Below are positions 23,258 to 34,267 of a DNA stretch of 64,000 bases, one piece after another (position 1 is the first letter of the stretch; each line of letters opens with the position of its first letter). The stretch lies in the NCBI GenBank assembly GCA_026120185.1, contig JANUWF010003368.1, positions 868,001 to 932,000 of the forward strand, in the 5' to 3' direction. The position numbers were made by a program, and so were the translations under genes. This stretch comes from Voacanga thouarsii (lineage: Eukaryota; Streptophyta; Magnoliopsida; Gentianales; Apocynaceae). The notes below the pieces were generated by a model that worked only from the letters and a program-made list of their open reading frames with translations, searched no databases and had not been told where the DNA came from.

Positions 23258-24568
23258 TTGATAAACCTTAGAGAGGGTGAATAAGGTTTATGGTAAACAA
23301 TGCAGATTAAAAACTTTTATGACTTTTGCAAAGGGAGAAATGAATGGCAGAGTTGTTTTGCAGCTTTGGGAGTATAGACTGAGGTTTCTCAAATTAGGTG
23401 AGTAGAAGGTATGGAATAAGGATGGGTAGTTGAGCTATCAATGATAAGCTTACCATAGAATGCAAGAGTTTTAAATGATCCACTGATTTTAGAGAAAAAG
23501 GTCTAGCATTTAAGATTTGAAGACTGGCGAAAATGAAGTAAAGAATTTAGGCAAACAACATAAGAAGAGACTCAAGGATTTATAGTGGTTCAATATTTGA
23601 ATAATCTAATTCCACTACCTTAAGTTTGCACTTAAGAATCTTAACACCACTCACTAAAACCTTTTTCCAAATAAATGGTGGTAGGTAACACCAATCTTAC
23701 ACAAGAGGATCACCACTTTTGGTTTTACACCCAACCTCTTTAAAACACAACAACCAAGGTTCACCCCAACTGAGTTTTTACCTCCTTAACCTTGATACAA
23801 AGCCAATTTTAATAGAGCATTCAGAGATAACTCACAGATTGAGCAGAATATGAACAACTAAGCACCAAAATCTTTTACCTTTGGAACAATTTTATATTTT
23901 GAAGCACTGATAAAAAGGGAGATTTTTGTATTCTAAAGTGTAAGAATGTTTTTGGAAGAGATAGCACAAAAATCTACATTAAAATCGAGTTCTAAAGGCT
24001 TTTATAGGTGCCAAACCTAAAATCGTAACAGCTAGTAACTACTAGTTACTTTCTCTCAGGATTTCTAGGATTTTAGATTCATAAAGTGGAAGGATATTCG
24101 TCCAAAAGGTGAGTCCGAAATGAAACTTTTCGTAAATAGATATATTTTGAAAAATACTACAGATAATTAGATTGAGCTTTGGAGTCAAGGGTCCATCCAA
24201 AACTGCTTTAGCCAACGATCCTAATTTAGAAATATTTATTTAAAAAAAACATTTCTAAGTGCTTCAAGGTAAAACAAATTGAACATAAGGTAAAGAGACA
24301 TAGGAATTTACAAATAATACTTTAACAATGATTCCTAGTTTATAATTCTTTTACAAAGGCTTCATGGTATGCGAGCTCTCAAGTTGAAGTTGTACTTGAA
24401 CAATCACTCTTTTGGATTCCATTTACTTAAAAGCTACTTAGCAATCTTATTTGTATGCCTTGAAAAAACTGAAGTCGAACATGTCCTATGACATATAGAT
24501 TACACAAGTTAGTCCTCATCAATGTTTGTCATAAATCAAAACAGAAGAGAATACCCTTAGGGCTAACA
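23258..24568 (-). repeat. 5' LTR of copia element B
   Basis: 1311 bp; minus-strand start TGTTAGCCCTAAGGG at 24568, plus-strand left end TGATAAACC at 23258. The following GTATC (24569-24573) is the expected target duplication, whose partner would lie left of the window. Its right edge abuts LTR G, so B inserted into G. Confidence 0.8.
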
Positions 24569-25911
24569 GTATCAATTCTCAAGGAACAACTATCATTAAT
24601 TACTTTTCATCCATTGTTTAGCCTAATTAAATTAAAGTGAACAAATAAATTAAAGTAAAATGTATACAAGAATGAGGATAGAAAGATATGTTCTTAGATA
24701 GAATTTCTTAATGATATAACAATGATAGAGTTAGTAATTATTACAATCAATTATCAATTTGGCATCATCAAAAAATTATAAAGTAGATTCTACTCTCTCT
24801 CAAATTATGAATTCACTATCTCTTGGTTAAATTAGTGGATATCTCTATCTCACCGAAACAAATCCAAAGATGCATTAAAAACATGGATATCGCTATTTCA
24901 CCAAAACAAATCAAAAGATGCATTAAAAATGACTCCTCAATAAATACCCCTATCTCTAAGTAATATTAAAATATGAAATTAGTTAATATCTCTATCCCTA
25001 TGTGACATTAACAAACCTTGATTACTTGAGTCATTTTTCTTAACCCCTATCTCGAGTTAATTAAGAAATAACAAATGTAAACTTAATTAAATTCAAACCA
25101 CTCCTAACCTCTTTCGCAAGTTGATTAGAAGGATGATATAATCAATCAATTCATCAAATAAAAGCTAAGTAATCAAATATTAGAAATTGACAAAATAATC
25201 GATTAAATAACTAAACTCAATACAAAGTCATAAACTTTAAAACATATGTTAAATACAATTAAAACATTAAAATTAACATTATTCATAAAATGAAAATAAA
25301 GAAAAAAGATAAGAACTTATAGATAAGCCATTCTTCCTTTACAATGAAGACTTCTCTAGAAGCAATTTTCCTCTTGATGAATTCTTTTCTTCAATGATTA
25401 ATCTCCACTTTGGTTCTTTGAATTTATGTTTATGGCTTTTCTTCCATGTTTATATAAGTCTTTTGATTGCTAAAATTGGTCCATAGAAGTCTTTTCCCGT
25501 CCACAAGTCTGTTTCTAAAAGAATCCTTCAAAAATTTTCAAATTCTGCATAACAAAAGATTTCTTGCCGCCATAAAAATAGAACAGAACCAGTGCTGGTT
25601 CAGGTACTTAGCCCAACACTAGTTCACCTCTATTTGGACCGAGTTTTGCCGATCTAATTTCTCCTTTTTTTTTTAGAACTGAACCATGCCGATTTAGGTA
25701 CCTGGGCCGATGCCGGTTCACTACTTGAACAATGTCGATTTCAACTTATTTTCTACAATTTTCAAACATATTTAAAAAAAAAAAACCTTCTACAACAAAA
25801 TATCATCAAAGCATCATAAACTAGAGGAATTGCATAGCCATTATACTTAAAACTACATAAATTCATCTTAAATGGCTAAGAAAATATAGGTGCATTTAAG
25901 CCTATCCAACA
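24569..25911 (-). repeat. Gypsy-type LTR fragment G (minus orientation)
   Basis: Similar by eye to the solo LTR H at 41512-43075. Shared features are the GTATCNATYCTCAAGGAAC block near one end, the Ser-free AT-rich middle and a GC-rich block near 25585-25735 (GCCGATGCCGGTTCAC). A TATATAA box on the minus strand lies near 25451. The right end reads TGTTGGATAGGC on the minus strand at 25911. The left 100 or so bases are missing because element B inserted there. No internal region attached. Confidence 0.65.
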
Positions 25912-26174
25912 TAAAATACTTCCATAGATACAAACTATATCAAAAAAATTATTTCGTTCCAAGATTTTCAATAACATTTAGGTTTCAAATATCATAAATA
26001 ACTTTCATAGTAATTGAAGCTATTTGCTTTAAAGTCATGCTATGGCTTTCACAAACCTTTATATGCATGAGAATTTTAATAATGAGTACTTTATAAAATC
26101 TATGCATGGTTATCAATTCAACATTCATATGATGAGTGCTCATCATGTATATATTTTCTAAGTCATTTGTTCCT
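25912..26174. other. Unassigned AT-rich spacer
   Basis: I see no gene, terminal repeat or recognisable element in this stretch between LTR fragments G and J. Confidence 0.5.
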
Positions 26175-27193
26175 TGTGCTAAAATCTTATTTAAATCACT
26201 ACTTCTGGCAACCTTTTTGCCTTATTTTTACTTAAGGAATGTAAAGATGAAGTGAAGATGAATGAAGGTGAAAAAGGATGACAAATAGAGTAAAAGGAAG
26301 AAAATTTCTAGAACCAAAATTGACAAATGTAGTGGGTACTACCATAGGCTGCCTGGTGTACATGAAAAAAAGGAATATTTGGACAGAGCCTAGGTAGCCC
26401 AGGGTAGGAGGCCTACCATGGGCCACCTGGTCCTTATACCTATATGCTACTTGGTTTTACAGATTTGTTCTGTTTTGTGATTTTACAATTTTTTTTTTAT
26501 TGGGAAACTATAAATACCCTATTATAAGTCCTAAAAATACTTCCTAGGGTGGATAGCAACATAGAGATCCCTTAGACATTTTTAAAAAAAAGCCAAGGAA
26601 AGGAGGATGAAGGTGAATTATGGAAGAAGATGCAGGGCGTTTTTCAAGAGATTTAAGGAAGAAGAAAGATAATAGCTTGTTTATGAGTGATGTTCTTCAT
26701 TTTCTTTGTTTCTACATAGACAATATTACATTTCAATGCTTTAATTGTATTTGAGGAATGAACCCTAACTCCATCCCAAAAGGAAGGGCGTGAAATTCTT
26801 TTTCCTTTCCACAGGGACCAAGAGATTGGATCTAGCTGTAAGAAGAATGCTTGGTATAAATAACTCACTATTATGATTTATTAAATTCCAATCTCTCAGT
26901 ATTATTACTTGGACATTATTGTATTGGTTTATTGTATGGATTTGACTGATTTACTCAATTGATTAGTTCACTCTTAATGAATTCGAGAGAAGGGGTTACG
27001 AGTTGAACACCAAATTAATTAGTCTAATATTTATTTTTCTTTGATTAACTCAAAAGAGATGTTAAAATATTAGAACTTAGTAATCATTAGGTTTTCAATA
27101 TTACATAGAGATAGGAATATTAGGACTTCCAGGTGCCTTTGGTAATTGGGTTGATCTTAAGGCTCTATTGGATAGATTGATTAGGTAGAGATA
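26175..27193 (+). repeat. Gypsy-type LTR fragment J (plus orientation), first part
   Basis: Resembles the LTR of L (50435-51829) in the same order: a GC-rich block (26345-26440), a TATA box CTATAAATA at 26508-26516, the 'GCTTGTYTATGAGTG' segment (26672) and the following TTTTATCTTT-like run. It is interrupted by element K at 27194 and resumes at 32429. The left edge is approximate. Confidence 0.6.
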
Positions 27194-28201
27194 TGATATG
27201 ATCTTACTGGAAGGGTATTTAGTTGATGAATTTTGTGGTTAATTTGGGGTTAAAATACAACACCCACTTGGAAGCTCAAAATAAGGATTTTGAAGAAAAA
27301 CAAACACACCCAATTCAAATACTAATATCCTAGGCTAATTTGAAAACCTAGATCACTAGAAAATAGGAATTGAGTCTACTAATTTATACCCAAGAACTCT
27401 AAACCTAACTAGAAGTCAAGAACAATTGAAGTAGATAAATTAGACAACTAAAGTTAACCTCTACTCTAGACCCTTAACTTAGCAAGAAACTAAGATTCTA
27501 TTTTGATATGTTAGTTTGATCCATCCTTATGAGTTTATAGACACAAATCAAAGGTAAGAAATAGAATCTTAATTTTGGTCTTGGTCTTCAAGGAAGAACC
27601 TCAAGAACTCTCACAAGAGTCTCTCTTTGATCTTAAAGATAACATCTCACTTACATATGAAATTCTATAATGGCATATATATAGCCATTCAACCTTATCT
27701 ATGGTGAGAAGTAATCCCATCCATTGATGTGTTTACAAGGTCTAAAATATCCCTTTTACATAATAAAAGTCATGAAAAATTAATTGGGAACAAAACATAA
27801 TAAAATAAATAAAAAATTAAGTAAAACAGGGTATTGCCCGAAGTGGGTCGGCGTTGGTTTGCATAAGTAAGCCAACACCGGCCAATATGCTGAAAAGAGT
27901 CGGCCGGTTCACCTTGTTAGGCTGGCACTGATTTGGTACTATTCTTCAATAGCCGGTTCACTTATGCTCAACCTTCTCTTGTGTTCCTTTGGCCTTCCAT
28001 ACAAAATGTTAGGTAAATGCCACCTTTTTTGGCACCCATCTCTTCACACTTTTTATGCTCCTTGGCTTATTGGTTGGTTTTGCTTGAATTCTTCCTTATA
28101 AGCCTCCATGTCTTGAATTCTTCCAAGGTACGATGAAGTGTGGCTTATAGTTCTATCCCCCTTCTTTAGCTTTGGCATATTGTTTGGATGGATCCCTATC
28201 A
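27194..28201 (-). repeat. 3' LTR of element K
   Basis: 1008 bp, plus-strand ends TGATATGATC...CCCTATCA, paired with 31368-32428. Contains a GC-rich block at 27838-27960 and a TATATATA run near 27670. Confidence 0.85.
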
Positions 28202-28240
28202 TTTCTCCTTACGTTATGCAAATTCGTTTTCAAATGAGCA

Positions 28241-28860
28241 CTAAGTTTGCAAACAAGAATTCTGTTGTGAAGATAAGAGAAAAATTTTATGGCCTTCCAC
28301 ATATAGCTCATTTTTCCCCTCATCTCTACTCTCCTCTTTTGGTGTATCTCTCTCTTTGTTTTCACCTTTCAAGCACAAGAGAGTTACTCTCATTTTATTC
28401 CCCTTACCTTTTCTATTGTCATTCTCCTCTTTTACTCCCTCATAATTTAAACTCTCCTTTACCACTCTTTCTTTTCCCTCATTATCTTTCCTCTCACTCT
28501 TCTTCTTTTGAGAACTCTTAATAACACCCTTCATTCTCTCTTTGTCTCTTATATTTTTTGCACTTCTCTCACCTCACTTGGGAGTAGGAGTAGAAGGATA
28601 TATAACATGCTCCCCTTGATAATAGAGTATGAGTTCCTCCTCCCATCATGTAGTACTCTTTTATCAAATTGCCATGATCTTCCCAAAATTGGCTAGCTTG
28701 AATTGAGACCACATCACAAATAATTTTATCTATGTATTCCTCTATCTCAATTGTCAACAATACTTGTTTGTTCACCCTCAACTTCCCACTATCATGAAAC
28801 CATTGTAATCTATAGGGGTTAGGGTGTTTAGCACTCACCATATTGTGAAGCTCCTTCCAT
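28241..28860 (-). pseudogene. Gypsy protease remnant and linker, element K
   Basis: 28841-28569 encodes HPNPYRLQWFHDSGKLRVNKQ and EEYIDKIICDVV, the conserved C-terminal half of plant gypsy retropepsins. Upstream, near 28880-28850, the active-site region reads LLLMEGAS, where the expected catalytic Asp is Glu. 28534-28241 is a Lys/Glu-rich frame comparable to the linker before RT in these elements. RT itself is absent. Confidence 0.7.
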
Positions 28861-29109
28861 CAATAATAGTAACATATGGCTTTTGATTAATTAGGCAATG
28901 GCATAAAAGATATTATTTCTATGTAAGCTTCCCTTCACCTCTTCTCCACAAACATCATCTACTTCACAAGTACTCATATCATTGATAGTCACTCCAGCGA
29001 GTGAATAAATTGGGGGCACAATAATTCCTTTCTCACTAGTATCAATATCTCCATTGTGTGCCTAATTTTCCTTTCCAACATCATACTCCTCTTCACTGGA
29101 AGATATATC

Positions 29110-29880
29110 ACCTTGGGTATTAGTAAATATCAATTTCTTGTTTGGACACTCATAGGAGGTGTGCCCATATCCAAGATATTTAAAACACTTGATGTCTCTA
29201 TACCTAGTTGGCCTCTCTATACCTCTGCCCTTTTTCTTGGCCCATTTTTTTTTCTAGATTTTTCTTTTGGTGGTCTTGGAGGTTTTGGTGGTTCTTCCCT
29301 CGCATTAGGTGGGTGGTTGAAAATAGGATTGGTGCATATGGTTTCTTTAGGATGAGATTTCTTTTTGAGTTGCCCCTTAATCTTTTTAGCCATATGCACC
29401 ATTTCCTTCCAAGTCTCGTAAGAATATAACTCAACCACATTTGTTATCTCTCTATTCAAACCACTCAAAAACCTTTCTTTGGTAGCCTTCACATCCTCAA
29501 CAATATTAGCCCTTATCAAGGTCATTTCCAACTCTTTATGAAAATCCTCTACACTTTTATTTCCTTGTCTAAGCACATGCAATTTTTGGTAAAGTACATT
29601 TTAATAGTATAGGGGTACAAACCTCCCTCTCATCAAATTTCTCAACAATTCCTAAGTGACAACAGGTTGATTCCCTATTCTCCTTCTTTAGGATGCTACT
29701 TGGTCTCACCACACTAAAGCATGCTCAAAGAAACTTGAAATGACTAATTTAACCTTGGTTTGCTCATTATATTTATGGCATTCAAACAAAATCTCCATTA
29801 GCCTTTCCCGTTCAAAATAAGCCTTCGGGTTTTTTTTTTTTTTTTTTTTTGCCTTGGAAAGTAGGTACTTTAATTTTGAT
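29110..29880 (-). pseudogene. Gypsy gag with zinc knuckle, element K
   Basis: Retrotransposon-gag (capsid) domain. From about 29870 the minus strand reads VPTFQGK, a poly-Lys tract coded by 21 A residues (plus 29830-29850), then NPKAYFERERLMEILFECH and FFEHALVW. 29582-29217 is open for 121 codons (QGNKSVEDFHKELEMTLIRA, RFLSGLNREITNVVEL). After the Pro/Lys-rich linker the knuckle at 29190-29126 reads CFKYLGYGHTSYEC; the second Cys ligand is Tyr. Stops at 29700-29600 and the A-run, likely a slippage site, break the frame. Confidence 0.8.
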
Positions 29881-31349
29881 ATGCCTCAACTCTCTATCTC
29901 TCTCATATTCTTCTCACCTTCTTACTCTAATCCCATTTCCCTGATTTTGTCCTCCATAATTCTCTTCATAGACTCCATCATCCTAATCTTCTATTCTTTT
30001 AAACTCCCTCTTAAGCTCTCTCATATTTTGTCCATCATGTCAACCTTGCATTTTACCTCTTCTTCTTTTCAACCCTTACCTTCCTTCCCTCAATGGAGAT
30101 AGTGGATAGACCCCTAGAGAATGTTCATCCCAACCCCCTTTCTTGTTCATACAATGGGGGTGTGATATTGTTCCCTTCTCTTATTCTTGGACTATGTACC
30201 TATCTATATCCCCTTCTTTGTGCAACGGTTGAGGTTTGGCCTTGGTGAGTTTGTAGTTCGGTTATATCCCACCTCATGCCATCCATATTTGCATTAAAAG
30301 AATCAAAGGCAGCTCTAATATTAAAAGAGTCTTGGGACATTTTGTTGGGATTTTACTTGAATGGTTTAGATAGAAGAAATCTTCCTCACAAGCACTCCCT
30401 TATGCATTTGCACTCATTCTCGTATTTAACTCTCTTTAGCTTTTATGTAAATAGGCTCACCTTCTTGCCTTTTCAACTTACTCAAATGCTCAACAAGTTC
30501 TTCTCACAAAGTCTCCCCAATTACTTAAGAATTAGTCTAAAGTTTGATAAGTCCACCAAATCTCTAAGGACAACCAACTAGACTTAGATGTAAATTTGAT
30601 CAACAACAACAATGAGCCTCAAAGAGTTTATATCAAGAGTTAATGAATTCAAGAAGCACAAAAATTTCAATAAACTAAGGGATGGGTAAATGGACAAGAC
30701 CTAACAAGATTTTTAATGAAGCATTAGAAGTTCAAGAATATAGCACTTAAGAACAAAAGTAAGAATTTCACAACTAAAATGATCTCAACTAGTCAAGTAA
30801 TTCCTAAAAACATATGTTCTCAAGAGTTTAACAATAATGGAAAGTGTTTACAAAAGAATTGATCTCAGTTTCAAGGCTCAAAGTCCACTCAAACAAAATA
30901 CCAAATACTTGAGGTGCAATCTCATAACTCAAGCGGATTCAAAATTTTCACACTTGTAACAACCTAAAAACTAAAGAATCACAAGAAAAATTAATCCCCA
31001 ATGATTATACTAACATCTAGAAATAATTTCTCAACAAGTAGAAGTACAAAAACATGAGTTTTATAGCTCACAAATTTAGCATGAAAATGAGTTACGAGAT
31101 TCTTTTTTAGCTCAACAATTTTGCAGTAAATAAACCCAAAAAACAAGATTCATGCATTTAAAGCTTCAAATAGCTACTCAAACATCAACGCAACATATAG
31201 ATCAATTTCTCAATCAGAAAATCAAGAAAAATTAAAGTTTTGAAGACCTTTTTGAAGCACCTTCCATAGTGATGAGTTTGCTATGTTTTTCTTCAAACTT
31301 TGAAGCATTTTTCTTAAAGAACCAAGCCTTGATAAGATTCAAAGCTTCC

Positions 31350-31364
31350 CCTACTTTGATACCA
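31350..31364 (-). promoter_or_regulatory. Primer binding site of element K (decayed tRNA-Met type)
   Basis: Minus strand TGGTATCAAAGTAGG, three bases after the LTR terminus; two or three changes from the initiator tRNA-Met site. Confidence 0.75.
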
Positions 31365-31367
31365 CTT

Positions 31368-32428
31368 TGATATGATCTTACTAGAGGGGCATTTAATTGA
31401 TGAATTTCGTGGCTAATTTGGGGTTAAAATACAACACCCACTTGAAAGACCAAAATAAGGATTTTGAAGCAGAACAAACATACCCAATTTAAATACTAAT
31501 ACCCTAGGCCAATTTGAGAACCTAAATTACTAGAAAATAGGAATTGAGTCTAGTAATTCATACCCAAGAACCCTTAATCCAACTAGGAGTCAAGAACAAT
31601 TGAAGTAGATGAACTAGGCAACCAAAGATAACCTCTACTCTAGACCATTAGCTTAGCAAGAAACTAAAATTCAATTTTGATACGTTAGTTTAGTCTATGT
31701 TTATGAGTTTATAGACACAAATCAAAGGTAAGGAATGGAATCTTAAGATTGGTCTTGGCCTTCAAGAAAGAATCTCAAGAACTCATACAAAAGTCTCTCT
31801 TTGATCTTAAAGATAACATCACACTTACATATGAAATGTTATAATAGCATATATATATATATAGCCATTCGACCCTATATATGGTGAGAAGTAATCCCAG
31901 TCATTGATGTGTTTAAAAGGTCTAAAATATCCCTACTGCATAATAAAAGTCATGAAAAATTAATTGGGAACAAAATAGAACAAAAAAAAAAAAGAAAAAG
32001 AAAAATTAAGCAAAACAGGGCATTGCCTGAAGTGGGCTGACTCCGATTTGTATAAGTAAGCGGGCGCCGGCTTTGTTCTGGACAAATCAGCAAACAAGCC
32101 GAGAAGAGTCGGCGCCTGTTCGCCTTACTGGGCCAGAGCTGGTTTGGTACTGTCCTTCAATAGCTAGTTCATTTACTTGTTCTCAACCTTCTCTTGTGCT
32201 CTTTTGGCCTTTCATACAAATTGTTGGGTAAATGTAACTTTCTTTAACCTTCTCTTTGGTATCCATCTCTTCACACTTTTCATGTCCATTGGCTTGTTGG
32301 TTGGTTTTTCTTGAATTCTCCCTTGTAAGCCTCCATGTCTTGGATTTTTCCAAGGTGCCATAAAGTGTAGCTTGTAGTTCCATCTCCCTTCTTTAGTTTT
32401 AGCATATTGCTTAGGTAAATTCCTATCA
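31368..32428 (-). repeat. 5' LTR of element K
   Basis: 1061 bp, plus-strand ends TGATATGATC...TCCTATCA. GC-rich block at 32023-32145 and a TATATATATA run at about 31848-31861 correspond in position to those in the 3' LTR. Confidence 0.85.
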
Positions 32429-32499
32429 ATATATCAATCAATTGAACTTAGAGGATAGGGATTTGATAACTCAAGAGAAAGTGAAATTCTCAATAACCT
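32429..32499 (+). repeat. LTR fragment J, second part
   Basis: The short stretch after K's target site continues the J sequence (TCAATCAATTGAACTTAGAGG, with the last residues shared with the AATTG...GATAGGGATTTG pattern typical of these LTRs) up to the start of viral similarity. The boundary with the viral sequence is approximate. Confidence 0.45.
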
Positions 32500-33145
32500 G
32501 TTTGTAAAGCAATAGAATTTGCAGAAAAATTCCCTGATAAAATTAAAGAGAAAACTATGCTACAAAGACTTCTAGGATGCCTCAACTACATTTCAGATTT
32601 TATCCCAAATCTTAGATAAATTTGCAAACCTTTATACCAGCGCCTTCACAAACATCCAGTAGCTTGGAGTACAGAACAAACCCAAACTATTAAAAAAATT
32701 GTAAAGAAACTCTCTTGTCTTGGTATTCCAGATCTGAATACTTTCATGATTGTTGAAATAGATGCCTTTGAACTTAGTTATGGAGGTATTTTAAAATAGG
32801 AAAAGGATGATTCTTCTCCTAAATAGTTAGTCAGATATTATTCAGGTATTTGGCTATCTAGTCAAAAAAACTATAGCACTATTAAAAAGGAAATTCTTTT
32901 GATTATTTTATGTATTTCTAAATTTCAAGATGATTTAGTAAATAAAAAGTTTCTCCTTCCAATTGATTACAAAGATGTAAAAGATGTTTTACAAAAAGAT
33001 GTTAAAAAACCTTGTTGCCAAATAGATTTTTGCCAGATGGTAAGCACTACTTTCAAGTGTTGATTTTGATGTTGAAGTTTTCAAAAGAGAATCTAATTCT
33101 CTTCCCAATTTCTTGATAAGAGAATTTCAGCAAGGACACTTAAGA
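32500..33145 (+). pseudogene. Pararetroviral RT C-terminus and RNase H fragment (+)
   Basis: Reading frame from about 32503 contains the end of the RT (LQRLLGCLNYISDF), a stop, then the RNase H opening (FMIVEIDAFELSYGGILK). This keeps the first acidic position; the usual Ser after Asp is Phe. It continues through KKEILLIILCISKFQDDLV to the C-terminal LPNFLIREFQQG near 33130, the normal polyprotein end. Multiple stops. The inverted counterpart is 33757-34265. Confidence 0.8.
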
Positions 33146-33193
33146 TAAGATTTCTATAAGATTTCTTATCGTCTTAAAAGTTGAGTTCAATTC

Positions 33194-33201
33194 TATAAAT
33201 A
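33194..33201 (+). promoter_or_regulatory. Possible viral TATA box
   Basis: TATAAATA about 50 bases after the end of the RNase H frame, followed by GTGTGGAAGG and 200 bases later by an ORF start. The position fits the single genomic promoter of a caulimovirid, which lies in the large intergenic region after the polyprotein. Inferred from position only. Confidence 0.45.
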
Positions 33202-33409
33202 GTGTGGAAGGATAAGCAAGAAGTAGCAATGGTGCAACACAATCCTAGGCCTCGCACTTGTACCAGCTAATAGATTTACAATACTAGCCTCTTACCCTCC
33301 TTTACTAAGCTCTTCTCTTTTAGGACCACCTTTAACCATGAATCCTTTTGATCTGCTTTCTTCATAAAAAATGACTAAAACCTAAAAACTAAACAGTTCA
33401 TTTTATGCA

Positions 33410-33757
33410 ATGACTTCTCCAGCTTCTTTTAAAGAAGCAGTTTCACCACAAACTCTTGCAAAACTAGAAAAGAAAGCCTTGTCTATATTAAATCCAGAAA
33501 CTTTTGCATTTGTACAAGATCCTTAATTCCACTTCTAGCAATTCTTAAAGAATTAGCTAGTAAAACTGAAAGAGAACTGGTCAACAGCTTTCACCTTGAA
33601 GCTTATAATTAGTCTAGCTAATGGTTGAGCATTTCCTACAAATGGATATCTTAAAAAGGAATGTAAACAAAGATGAATAATTAAGACATAGTGATTAAAA
33701 TAAAAAACGGTACCATATTAAGGTTTTTGACAAATTTGGCAATAAGGTTTTAGACAT
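33410..33757 (+). pseudogene. Start of the ORF after the viral intergenic region
   Basis: ATG at 33410 opens 38 codons rich in Ala, Lys and Glu, ending at a TAA at 33524-33526. Weak reading continues in shifted frames to about 33757 (a stretch with YHIKVFDKFGNKVLD near 33710-33750 is movement-protein-like by eye). The location fits the N-terminal part of the first viral protein. Cut by the inverted RT segment. Identity uncertain. Confidence 0.4.
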
Positions 33758-34267
33758 CTTTTTGTAAAACATCTTTTGTAACTTTGCAATCAATTCGAAG
33801 GAGAAACTTTTTATTTACTAAATCATCTTGAAATTCAGAAATGCATAAAACAATAGAAAGAATTCTTTTTTTTATTGGTGCTATAGTTTTTCTAACTGGA
33901 TAGCCAAATACTTAAATGATATCTGACTAACTGTTCAGGAGAAGAATTAGCTTTTTTATGTTTTAGAATACCTCCATAACCAAGTTCAGAGGCATCTATT
34001 TCAACTATCATGAATGCATTCAGACCTGGAACACCAAGACAATGGAGTTTCTTTTACAATTTTCTTGATTTTCTGAATAGTTTGGGTCTCTTTTGTACCC
34101 CAAGCTACTAGATTTTTGTGAAGGCATTGATGTAAAGGTTCACAGACTTGTTTGAGATTTAGGATAAAATCTGAAATGTAGTTAAGGCATCCTAGAAATC
34201 TCTGTAGCATGGTTTTCTCTTTAATTTCATCAGAGAATTTACAAAAGGCCAACCTATTTCTCAACAA
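33757..34267 (-). pseudogene. Pararetroviral RT C-terminus and RNase H fragment (-)
   Basis: 34267-34001 is open for 88 codons and contains KTMLQRFLGCLNYISDFIL and CEPLHQCLHKNLVAW. It continues in broken frames through RNase H to 33757. It matches the plus-strand piece 32505-33006 in reverse, making an inverted repeat of about 500 bp per arm with a 750-bp spacer. Confidence 0.8.

Larger units (their letters stand above)
10741..24568 (-). mobile_element. Copia element B (split by nested element C, truncated by A)
   Basis: Minus-oriented copia element: 5' LTR 23258-24568, primer site, gag, two zinc knuckles around a coiled coil, PR, pre-INT/INT and the first codons of RT. Element C (13867-22930) sits in the gag gene and element A cut the RT at 10741, so the 3' part should lie left of the window. 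B itself lies in gypsy-type LTR G, which resumes at 24569. Confidence 0.85.
27194..32428 (-). mobile_element. Ty3/gypsy element K, paired LTRs but no RT, RNase H or integrase
   Basis: 5.2 kb, minus orientation: 3' LTR 27194-28201, internal 28202-31367, 5' LTR 31368-32428. Flanks AGATA (27189-27193) and ATATA (32429-32433) match at four of five positions. The internal region of 3.2 kb holds gag, a knuckle and part of the protease, then reaches the 3' LTR where RT should start. A polypurine stretch (AAGGAGAAA on the minus strand) precedes the 3' LTR. In the first 120 bases of the LTRs I count about 12 differences. Unable to move without a helper. Confidence 0.85.

Noticed and set aside
26232..26868. 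Minus-strand ORFs in LTR J as genes
   Set aside because: Short, no domain, and antisense to a region whose GC block, TATA box and order match other LTRs.
28138..28521. 127-codon plus-strand ORF
   Set aside because: Ser/Pro/Leu-rich product of a pyrimidine-rich strand; it is antisense to the Lys/Glu-rich linker of element K and crosses the LTR boundary at 28201.
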